Origin: Lingula anatina
Taxonomy: Eukaryota > Brachiopoda > Lingulata > Lingulida > Lingulidae
Direction of reading: 5' to 3'
DNA: 64,000 nucleotides
Assembly: GCF_001039355.2 (NCBI RefSeq)
Contig: NW_019776130.1
Span: 20,397-84,396 of the forward strand
The position numbers and the translations under genes were made by a program. This document shows, one piece after another, positions 31,380 through 42,481 of the stretch. The notes below the pieces were generated by a model. The model had not been told where the DNA came from and searched no databases. It was given only the letters and a program-made list of their open reading frames with translations. Position 1 is the first letter of the stretch, and each line of letters opens with the position of its first letter.

Positions 31380-32320
31380 AAAAGGCTCGTGTATTGTTAT
31401 TTTGTTTTCTTCACTTATAAACATATATCGAGAAACACCCGCTTACCAACGACACTTCCCCTGACGCTTTGTTCATCGTATGATTAGTTCCGTACAGAAA
31501 CAATTTACTCCTGCGTAGATTATTTAGTAGTTAGAAATGGTTTATGTATGGAATTTTAGTAAATAAATTTCAGAATTTTTCATTTTATCTTTTTATAAAC
31601 CATTATGAAATTTTTCAGTATAAAAATAATCTGTTGTCCTTAAAATATAAAGTACTGTCAAAGCAGACATTACTTTAGGGGTCAAAGCAAAGCAGCTTTT
31701 GATATAAAATGTACAAGATATGCTCGCCGATAAACTCGTATACCGGTACCATCATTTCCGATCATTGCCATGATTACTGATCTCTGCAACCTTTTGAGAA
31801 TACGGCCTCTGAACTTAAAAATATGTAACAGTGGCGTCAAAAGTCTGATCTTGAGGTCATCTTCCCAAGGACTTACTTTCAAACCCCTTTTAATTTCAAG
31901 ATGCTCTCTTTTTTTATTTCCTTTTTTATTTCATCAATCTTCTTTCCCTTTACTTTTTATGCACAGACGCCGTCTGTACATAAAGCTGTCACCTGCGTCT
32001 GTCGTCGCCGTCGCCGTCGTTGCGGCAGCATTATCAGGCCATTTTTAGGAAAGTTATGCTGTTTTTTTTCCACTTTTTTCAGCATTTATGCAACACCGAT
32101 ATCACGATAAGTGAAAAATCGTTTTACCTTTTGGCTTGAAACTTACAGAACTGACGAATATTCATAGTACACAGGTCAAGTTCGAAAATCAGCATGATCG
32201 GGCCATTTTTATGGAAGTTATGCTGTTTTTTTTTTTCACTTTTTTTCAGCATATATGCAACCCTGATACATGTTACACGATAAGTGAAAAACCGCAAAAT
32301 TTGAAGAAACCCCTATTTTG
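31380..32320. other. DHHC gene upstream region and short diverged repeats
   Basis: Two related blocks (about 32036-32120 and 32200-32295) share agttatgctgtttttttt, cagcat-tatgcaac and cacgataagtgaaaa words at a spacing of about 170 bp. No coding recognised. Confidence 0.5.
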
Positions 32321-33345
32321 GGCACTGCTCCCATGATGACCATGTAAGGAAAATCATGTCACTTACTGTTCTCAAACTTACAGGAAAGAAACATGGGACT
32401 AAAATACAGCTTCAGTAGGCAATGCAGTCTGTTTGGTAATTTTTCCTGGCAGTTAAACAGTTTTTTTGTGAAAATTTAAGTTTTCACATATTGGCATTTT
32501 CAAGATGTGACTTTGAAGTTCCATGGGCCTGAAGACCTTTGTTAGTCGCGTTTTCTGAATGTCCATGTTACAAATATTTTATTATTAAAAATTGATGGTC
32601 ATTATGCTGTTAAACATTATGTAATGTTGCATCAAAATAGAAGAAAACACAATTTTTGGTGCTGCTGCCATGATGACCATTATGGGAAAACCGTGTTACT
32701 TATGACTGTCAAACTTTCAAAAAAGAAACGCAGGACTAAAATGCAGCCTGGGTTGGAAAAGCAGTCTAATTGACTTCTTTTTCCGGAAGTTATACATTTT
32801 AGTAAAATATTCATTATTATCGTTTTGGTATATTCATTGTGGGACTCGGAGCTCCCATGGACATGAAGCTGAATGGTAATCAAATTTTCTACATGCCCAT
32901 GCTATTTATAGTCAATAATAAAAAATTGGTGATAATTATTCTGTAATTTATTATGTAATATGTTACATCAAAATTGACAAAAAATCTTTTTGCACTGCTA
33001 CTACAAACATTATGAAAAGAAAACTGTGATACTTATCATTATTTTTAACTTACAAATATGATTTTTAGGATTAGCATGCAGTTCAAATTAGAAAGCCAGC
33101 TCAATTGGGTTATCATTTATTATTGAATTTATGCAATTTTGTGTGAAATTTTCATTTTTCTCATTCTGGCATTTTCAAAGTGTGAACTTGAACTTTCATG
33201 GGCCTGAGGTCTCATGCTTGTTACACATTATACTTACATCGGTATTGCCTGTTGAGCATAATTAAAATTTGATGTTGAATTTGCAGTTAAGCATAATGGA
33301 CTTTTGCATCAGAATTGACAGTAGTCTATTTTGTGCATTGTTATT
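32320..33345. repeat. Three diverged tandem units of about 335 bp
   Basis: Landmarks such as ctgctcccatgatgaccat (32326), ctgctgccatgatgaccat (32662) and ctgctactacaaacattatg (32996), and later ttccatgggcctgaag / tcccatggacatgaag / ttcatgggcctgag, recur at about 335-bp spacing with heavy divergence: an old satellite-like array. Confidence 0.6.
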
Positions 33346-33389
33346 TTCTGCTTTTTGTTTGTACATTTGACAGCTTTGCTGCCTTGTCT

Positions 33390-33605
33390 CTTTTTCATTT
33401 CATTCTTTCTTTCAGTTTTCTTTTTTCATTCACACTTTCAGTCTTTTTTCTTTTATTCCCACTTTTTGTCTTTTTTCTTTTATTCTCAATTTTTCTTTCT
33501 TTTTATTTCATTTCCCTTTCTGTTAATCTTTCGTTCATTTAATTCCGTCGTTTCTATATTCTTCTTTCTGCCTTTACTTTTCTTTCCCTCCTTATTTCAA
33601 AAGTA
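33390..33605. repeat. Polypyrimidine (CTTT-rich) tract
   Basis: About 200 bases of T and C with few purines on the plus strand; low complexity, not coding. Confidence 0.75.
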
Positions 33606-34401
33606 TCGCTAATAAACAATTCAGACGATCACTTATCCGTCTTTTATTGCGCAATGCTATACTTAATAATCTCTTCACTATGTATCAGTGAGTCAAGACT
33701 GCGTGCGCAGCTGCAGTCTCCATTCTGTTTTCCTCGTTACCAAACTGACGGCTCCAAAGCAGCTTTTGTGCGCCACTCAAGCGTTTGACGTGCAAAGAAA
33801 GCCAATTGAATTATTCCAAACAATATTTTGAAAAGCCTCTACTCTTATGAATCGAGCAGCAGTTATTTGTTGTGTATTGTATTGCATACTTCGAGTGTCT
33901 CCTTAAGCCCCCTTCTTAGAAAAACAAAATCGATAAATGTCCTAGTTTTAGACTGGGGTGAAGAAAATGGCGCTGTAGTTTGTTTGCCAAGATTGATAAA
34001 ATATATGTATATAGCGTTTCAGAAGATTCGTTTGAGTTGAGTTAGTCACGTAGCAATATCGCCACATTTTATCGTTATCATTATGGCTGGAGCTGGTGAC
34101 ATTCTTTTGCTGTCGCAGTAGGGGGTAACACATAGACGGCTGACACCAGATACAGTGACCTGGGCAACTATTTCGGACAGCTTCAGAACAAATTAACTAA
34201 CTATTAGGCCTTTACTCAAAAATGGTTTATCTCTTATGACAGTTTTGAAATTAAGAACTCCGTGATTTACATGAACAGAAGACAGAAAACTAGAGGTTGA
34301 AGGTAAGCAACGTTGTACTACATGTACTTTGCTGGACCATGTTGTAGTGGTACATGGCTACAGATATCGCGTGAATAAGAATCACCTCACCCTGTCCATC
34401 T

Positions 34402-34407
34402 CTCCTT

Positions 34408-34485
<78 letters not shown>
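34402..34485. repeat. (CT)n and (CA)n compound microsatellite
   Basis: CT run followed directly by a CA run of about 20 units. Confidence 0.9.
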
Positions 34486-34488
<3 letters not shown>

Positions 34489-34791
34489 CTAACGGAGATT
34501 AAGACTTATGTAAAAATACGCGTTTTATCGAGAGTAGTCAGATCAGTTTCGATCAGGTGCGCACTTGTCCTTACGAGGACACCATTCATAAAGGACCATG
34601 CGGTACACATGTATGTAGCCACATTTTACATGTATTGTGCTCTTATAGTAGTTTGTTCTCTATTATTCACAGCCTGGGGTAACACATTTTATCAGAACAG
34701 TAATGTTATCTTTTTTTCATTATACAGAACAATAAATTAATGACATTTTAGGACTGATGACAAGACGATTTTGCCCTTGTGCGCGGATACT

Positions 34792-36049
34792 ATTTTGAAT
34801 CGATCTGATGACTGGGCTAAATGGTTATTGTCTTATCATCGGGCCAAGGCTTGAGTATTATAGTCTTACAGTGAACGTGTCAATAAGTCATTGATTATGG
34901 TTTGCGTATAGTTTTATTCATTTGGTCTGGTGGATCCAGGATTGTGCCCCGAGAAGGGGTGGGGAATGGGAACAAGCAAACAAGCATTGCCTCACGAAAT
35001 ATTTTAATACTGTTAAAACAATAGTCGAGGCAATTGACTTCATTGCATAGGAAAGAAAATTGCCTTATCCCTAGTTTTGTCCCGTGCCACTCATAATAAT
35101 TTTTTGATGTTTATTTTGTTTGTTTTAAGCTGTTGTTGTTTCTCGCGTGGCTGTCGATATAAAGATCAATGTTTCTCTTTTCACTTTGCTCTTACTAAAT
35201 TGATTGCCTATGCTATAACAAATATGTCTGAGGGCAGTTGTATTGGTGTGGTTTGTTAACCAATACTAATTATATTAATTATTTTATGTTTCAATAAGGA
35301 ATTTCAATAGCATTGAAACATCATTTCGAAGGAAATCATTTATTTTACATATCTTATTTTTTATGTTATCCACATTATAAAGATAAAGTATAGCTATTCT
35401 TGGAAGTTTTACAGAACTTTGCAGTAACTATAGCGTTAAGTCCTTTTCTGATAATTTCAGAAATGCTGGTTTATTGACTGTGTCGGAGTTATCGCATTGA
35501 GTGTAGACTATGGGAAGCACTCCGTCTAAGCCCTCCTCTGGGGGGAATGCCCCCCAGGCCAGGCAAGCCCCAGGGAGGCCCCAAGTCGTGCGAGTTCAGC
35601 CTAACACACGTGGGCAAATAACATATATACCACCAGCACAACCTCAGCCGCAAGTAATGTGTATTACGACGGTAAGGATAAATACTCTGGTCTTCTATTT
35701 TTTACCATCTACTTTTCATCTAATAATTGCACGATATTTGTTTCAAATATTTTATGTTGCTGTAAGTGTTTTTTGGTTTTTGGTTTTTTTTAATTTTGTG
35801 AAAGAGTGATAAAGTTTAAGATTGATACAATAAATAAATGTGCGCCAAGTTATTCAACGTTTTCATTTTCAAACCAGTGCTTATTTATCTGTGTTTGGGT
35901 CAGGAGATAGTGTGTTGCTGTGTACATATAGTGACTTGTCCTTGATAAAAGATGCACTCGTGATAAATTGTTTTAAGCTATCGATTCAGTTGCAAAGGGA
36001 ATCATAGTTATAGCGCACTGTACTATCGGATACTAAGGGTTGTGGCTGA
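34792..36049 (+). repeat. Upstream copy of a 1258-bp duplicated segment, ends at the N gap
   Basis: Matches 36609-37866 with an offset of 1817 and only a handful of substitutions. The copy stops exactly at the gap. It includes a second copy of the first coding exon of the KY-type gene (ATG at 35510, donor after 35653) and its upstream acceptor (35460). Confidence 0.9.
35510..35653 (+). other. Duplicate of KY-type gene first coding exon (probable assembly artefact)
   Basis: Identical 48-codon peptide to the exon at 37327-37470, beginning M-G-S-T-P-S-K-P-S. If the duplication is real it would be an alternative first exon; if the gap is a failed contig join it does not exist. Confidence 0.6.
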
Positions 36050-36608
36050 NNNNNNNNNNNNNNNNNNNNNNNNNNNNNNNNNNNNNNNNNNNNNNNNNNN
36101 NNNNNNNNNNNNNNNNNNNNNNNNNNNNNNNNNNNNNNNNNNNNNNNNNNNNNNNNNNNNNNNNNNNNNNNNNNNNNNNNNNNNNNNNNNNNNNNNNNNN
36201 NNNNNNNNNNNNNNNNNNNNNNNNNNNNNNNNNNNNNNNNNNNNNNNNNNNNNNNNNNNNNNNNNNNNNNNNNNNNNNNNNNNNNNNNNNNNNNNNNNNN
36301 NNNNNNNNNNNNNNNNNNNNNNNNNNNNNNNNNNNNNNNNNNNNNNNNNNNNNNNNNNNNNNNNNNNNNNNNNNNNNNNNNNNNNNNNNNNNNNNNNNNN
36401 NNNNNNNNNNNNNNNNNNNNNNNNNNNNNNNNNNNNNNNNNNNNNNNNNNNNNNNNNNNNNNNNNNNNNNNNNNNNNNNNNNNNNNNNNNNNNNNNNNNN
36501 NNNNNNNNNNNNNNNNNNNNNNNNNNNNNNNNNNNNNNNNNNNNNNNNNNNNNNNNNNNNNNNNNNNNNNNNNNNNNNNNNNNNNNNNNNNNNNNNNNNN
36601 NNNNNNNN
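36050..36608. other. Assembly gap, 559 N
   Basis: Unsequenced. Open frames across it are artefacts. Confidence 0.99.
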
Positions 36609-37866
36609 ATTTTGAATCGATCTGATGACTGGGCTAAATGGTTATTGTGTTATCATCGGGCCAAGGCTTGAGTATTATAGTCTTACAGTGAACGTGTCAA
36701 TAAGTCATTGATTATGGTTTGCGTATAGTTTTATTCATTTGGTCTGGTGGATCCAGGATTGTGCCTAGAGAAGGGGCGGGGAATGGGAACAAGCAAACAA
36801 GCATTGCCTCACGAAATATTTTAATACTGTTAAAACAATAGTCGAGGCAATTGACTTCATTGCATAGGAAAGAAAATTGCCTTATCCCTAGTTTTGTCCC
36901 GTGCCACTCATAATAATTTTTTGATGTTTATTTTGTTTGTTTTAATCTGTTGTTGTTTCTCGCGTGGCTGTCGATATAAAGATCAATGTTTCTCTTTTCA
37001 CTTTGCTCTTACTAAATTGATTGCCTATGCTATAACAAATATGTCTGAGGGCAGTTGTATTGGTGTGGTTTGTTAACCAATACTAATTATATTAATTATT
37101 TTATGTTTCAATAAGGAATTTCAATAGCATTGAAACATCATTTCGAAGGAAATCATTTATTTTACATATCTTATTTTTTATGTTATCCACATTATAAAGA
37201 TAAAGTATAGCTATTCTTGGAAGTTTTACAGAACTTTGCAGTAACTATAGCGTTAAGTCCTTTTCTGATAATTTCAGAAATGCTGGTTTATTGACTGTGT
37301 CGGAGTTATCGCATTGAGTGTAGACTATGGGAAGCACTCCGTCTAAGCCCTCCTCTGGGGGGAATGCCCCCCAGGCCAGGCAAGCCCCAGGGAGGCCCCA
37401 AGTCGTGCGAGTTCAGCCTAACACACGTGGGCAAATAACATATATACCACCAGCACAACCTCAGCCGCAAGTAATGTGTATTACGACGGTAAGGATAAAG
37501 ACTCTGGTCTTCTATTTTTTACCATCTACTTTTCATCTAATAATTGCACGATATTTGTTTCAAATATTTTATGTTGCTGTAAGTGTTTTTTGGTTTTTGG
37601 TTTTTTTTAATTTTGTGAAAGAGTGATAAAGTTTAAGATTGATACAATAAATAAATGTGCGCCAAGTTATTCAACGTTTTCATTTTCAAACCAGTGCTTA
37701 TTTATCTGTGTTTGGGTCAGGAGATAGTGTGTTGCTGTGTACATATAGTGACTTGTCCTTGATAAAAGATGCACTCGTGATAAATTGTTTTAAGCTATCG
37801 ATTCAGTTGCAAAGGGAATCATAGTTATAGCGCACTGTACTATCGGATACTAAGGGTTGTGGCTGA
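36609..37866 (+). repeat. Downstream copy of the duplicated segment, begins at the N gap
   Basis: Starts immediately after the gap with the sequence found at 34792 and is contiguous with the rest of the KY-type gene. Confidence 0.9.
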
Positions 37867-40800
37867 TATGTGCTTATTCAGCTTAAATACAAGTACTTGC
37901 AATTTTTCTAATAAATCTGACATGCATTGGTGCATAGGAGAGAGGACAACAGTGACGGGTCAGTTAAAAAGAAAGTGCACATAATTTTATCACAAATACA
38001 ATTTTCTTTAATTCCTCGATTTACAAAGCGCCTGGTAGATCAATATTATCAGTGACCGACAAAACGTTTTTTTAATATCTAAACAGAATCAGCAAAACAA
38101 CATGATGCAACAGCAGCAGCAGCCTCGTATGCCGTACTACCCACAACCTATGCCGTACGGATACCGACATCCACAGCCGTATTACCGACCGCCGTACCCG
38201 CCTCGTCCATATCTGCCACCGCGGCCCCCTCAGCCACCGCCCTATCAACCTAGGCAGCCTGTCAGCACCGTCCCTGCAACGAGCAAGGAAGCACCGGTGA
38301 AGGCTGAGACGCCCGTGCGTAGCTCTCAAGTGTCCGTGAATGTGACGTCAACGTCAGACTCTCCCGTACCCAAAAAACCACGGAGAGATTCCGTGTTGAA
38401 GAAAGCACCAATTCCAAAGCTTGTGTATGAAAATCTCGACGAGACCCCGCCACCAAAGCCTACAGTGCGACGGAAAATTGAGATATTTGAGAAGAAGAAA
38501 TATGAATTTATTGACAAAAGATCAACACAGGTAGGTTATTTTTATTTAAGGACTTAATTCATTTTTTTTTTTTTTTTGACAAAATACAACAAAGAAAATT
38601 TCTTTAAAAATTAACGAAAAAATTGCAATGTTTGGATAGCATTGGTTTCTGTCTCGGTGGAGTTTGCAATCACTCTAATCCTAAAAGGCAATTGATTAGT
38701 TGGACATACTCTTACTTATGGCCCTATGAAACATTATTGAATGTTGCTTTGTAATGTCCAGGTTGAGAATTCGTTGCTAGAGTCAAATCTAGAAGCTTTG
38801 GTCAAGTATTTAACAGAAGGCCCATGGGGAGATTTAGGGAAGGTTAGAGCTATCTTCTGGTGGCTGACGTCTGTGGATGTTAATGACGTCGAAAAACTTA
38901 TGACGTCAGCAGATTCTCTTCCATCTACCAACACACCGCTGGATTACCTTTGCAGAATAAAGTGGAATAAGGGTTGTCATGCCCATTTGTTTGCATGGAT
39001 GTGTAGGTAAGGACATGTTAATACTACGCACATATACATGTATATTGCACATACCATAAGTGCTGCCCAGTGGTAATGAATCTATGCCCTTATATTAAAA
39101 TATATAAATAATTATTTTCCTAGAATAAAACCAGAGATTTAAGAAAAGAAATAGGTCCACATGTTTATATTTTCGTTCTGCTCAGCAGTTATATTCACTA
39201 TAATCTAAGAAAGACTAAACAATAAAGCAACCTTTAAGATAATTATAAGACATGGATTCGAATACGTTGCATCTCCCCTTCAGATGCGCTCAAGTGCCTT
39301 GCGAAATTATCACTGGTGTAAATAAAAGTTCGGCCTACACCTTGGGGGAGGCCGTGCAACCCGATAAGATGCGTGGACAGTGGAATGCGGTTTATGTTGA
39401 AGACGAGTGGCACCTGGTGGACGTTTTCTGGGCGTCCACGTGCGTAGTTGGCCAGGGGAAATCTGAGTGGCAATTGCTGGAAAATGATGGAAGGGTGAGA
39501 AATAATAGTGAAAATTAAAATCTGTAATACAAGATTGATATGTCTTAGGCCTATTAGAACATTGCAAACCTTGCAGCATTCCTAATGTTCTGTAGATGAA
39601 AAAAAATATAAAAATTGCTGTAACTTGATGGAATGTCAACCTTTTTGTAGGCTATCAGAAATGAAGAGGAAGAAGAAGAAGATCAGTTAGCTGAAGAAGA
39701 AATCAAACACTGGACGAACGAGTTTTATTTTTTGACCGACCCTTCTGCTCTCATTTACACTCACTTGCCTGACGATGCAAATTGGCAACTTCTGTCAGAT
39801 CCTATTAGTTTTCAAGACTTCGAGAAAGCTGTGTATCTGAGAGAACGGTTCTTTGAAATGGACTTATCAATGAACGACCGCAGTCAACGTCAGTGTGTAT
39901 TGCAGACCACGGAAGGCGAAATCAGCATAGAATTTTCGTTCAAACCCAAAAGTGGGTTGGTGTTTATGTACAGAATATCCAAATCATTAAAAGGCTTCGC
40001 CGATGGTGATGATGAAGATGATGATGAAGAAGAAGAAAAGGAAGTCCATAACAGACTCGAAAATTTCGTTTTTGTCGAAAGTTCCCGGCGGAAAATCCGA
40101 TACACCGTGGGTCTGCCGATTACAGGCAGGTTTAAAATGGACATTCACGGAAAAGCCAAGAGAAAGCATGAAGATTTCAAGCTCGTCTCCTCGTACATTA
40201 TAGATTGTCCCGAGGCAAAGAAGAAATGCGAGCCTCTTCCAGATAACCCAGAGATCGGCTACGGCCCCAATGAGGAAACAGAGGAGGTCGGAATGGTACC
40301 AACCACTCACGATCAAGCTGTCATCGAGACTAGCGACGGTACCTTGGAAATAAAATTTGACTGCACAGTAGGCGTTGACTTAGAACACAGTCTGGTCAGC
40401 AACGGCATGGATGAGCACGCTCTTAAGGATTACGTCACCACCAGGAACGAAAACGGGGTAGCCACCGTCAACGTGCGCCTTCCTAAAAAGGGGGAGTATG
40501 CTCTTAAGATAAATGCCATTGGAGAAGGCATGCTAGGAGACGTGCCAAATGTGTGTAATTATCTCATCCGTTGCAGTAACGATAACCCCGACATCAAGCC
40601 CTTCCCCAAACTCAACACGGGCATTCTAGGCAAGGATGCACTCAGTGACAAGTTGGGGGTGTCCTGTACCAGCCATCCCGGGGGTCTGATTAACACCGAC
40701 CAGGGAGAGGTGACGGTAGAATTCCAAGTGGGTACCTCCATTGAATTGTTCTGCGAGGTTCATCACGCCGATGTGCCCGACGAGGTCTTGCAGAAGCTTC

Positions 40801-42444
40801 TACGTCGTCGTAATATTGATGAAAACAACGTGGCTTTCGACCTGGGTCTGCCAAAAGGCGGGGAATACTCGTTCAACATCCTGGCTTGCAGAACTAACGA
40901 AAACTCTCCTCGGCTCTTCAATGCCTACAACGCCCTTATTGTGTCTTCGGCTGAAAACATGGATCTCGAAGAGTTCACCGATCTTGACGCTCCCGAGGGG
41001 GAGGCAGTACCAGTTGCCGCAGAACCAGAAAAGAAAGAGGTTGTGAATCCTAAAGTTGAATACAAGCTAGAGGAAGAGATGTGGAAAAATAAGCGAATCA
41101 CAGACATGTTTGCGGAGTTAAGGCGAAAAAATGCTCACGATGCATTCGACACCCATCAGGTAAGAGGTCTCAGGCGTGCTTAGGGCAGATTAATACATGC
41201 GCTGACATGGGCATTATCTCACGTATAGGTTTTCATTGGTGTAGTATTGAATGTTATTACTCTTTATTTTTATTCTGTCAATAATTTGTCAAAGGGTAGG
41301 GGAGGGGGCATATTTGTGGGTTCAACCAGTAATGTCTACCAATCTTTTTTCTTTTTCAGGTCTCCTTGGGTTGTAACGAAAAGGGGGAATCAGTCGTCAC
41401 CCTCGAGATGGGAAAAGACGGAGAATTTACACTCAATTTCTTTGAAAGAACTCAGGAGAACGCCATTACCAAAGTACAGGCCTGGACTCTTACGAAAAAA
41501 CAGCCGTCATTCGAGGTTAGTTTGCTGTGGTTTTCTGAATAAGTAACTGGCCTTTTTTTAAATGAAATTTGTGTTCTCTCTTCATCGGCGCTTTAGAACA
41601 ACATGTATCTCATTTGCACATTTTAAATTATAAAGACGTTTGAAACCATGTATTGCTTGTTTTTAATATACATTTTTATATTTCTTTATAATAAGGATGA
41701 GCCAGATTTCGTGGAGGATGCGGCAGATGAAGAGGAGAGGAAGCGAGGTATTTTATACATGTACAATATAACAATATCTACTATCCGTGATTGATGGAGA
41801 AAAGAATTGTTAACTATAAATGCACATTTTGTACCAGTTAAAGCCACAGACATATAGTTATCGTTTTCATTTTAGAAATACACGTGAAATGCCTGTTTTT
41901 GAATATTAGAGTTTCACATACGACTAGACATCTGTCAAAATATAGATCTAGCTGGTATAATGATTAATTAGCAGTAAATCGGTGTTGATTTGGCAATAAA
42001 GGGCGTCAATCTTCGGGGAAGTGCATAAAGGCCTTTTTAGGAGATATGCCATTGAAGTAGTCGCTATTCTTTTTTCAATCTAAAAATCGATCTGCATATA
42101 GTGCTTCCAACGAATGGGTAATTTGAAATAGACATTGGTCGTAATGAGGACGTAAATAAGGAAACGCACGCCAAGTCCGTTTTAGTGCAGAGTTACCGCC
42201 AACATTTCAGTTTTCTTTGCCTTGAAAGTGAACCCGTTCTTTATTTCACCTGTCACATTTGGTAATCATCAAACGTGTACATAATACCAGGATTTTGTAT
42301 TCAAACCTCAGTGATATAACTGATCAGAAATGTAGTATATATATTTTATGCGTCTGTTGTATTCTGTTTGATTTCAACTCTCCTTGTGTTCTATTTTGCC
42401 AATTAGTGTAGAGGGCTGGCAAATTATTATTATTGTTGTTGTTG

Positions 42445-42481
<37 letters not shown>

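Noticed and set aside
35077-35259. 60-codon ORF present in both duplicated copies
   Set aside because: Its repetition is explained by the segment duplication; it lies upstream of the KY coding exon with no motif.
36040-36671. Long open frames of 191 and 209 codons
   Set aside because: They consist almost entirely of N and have no sequence content.
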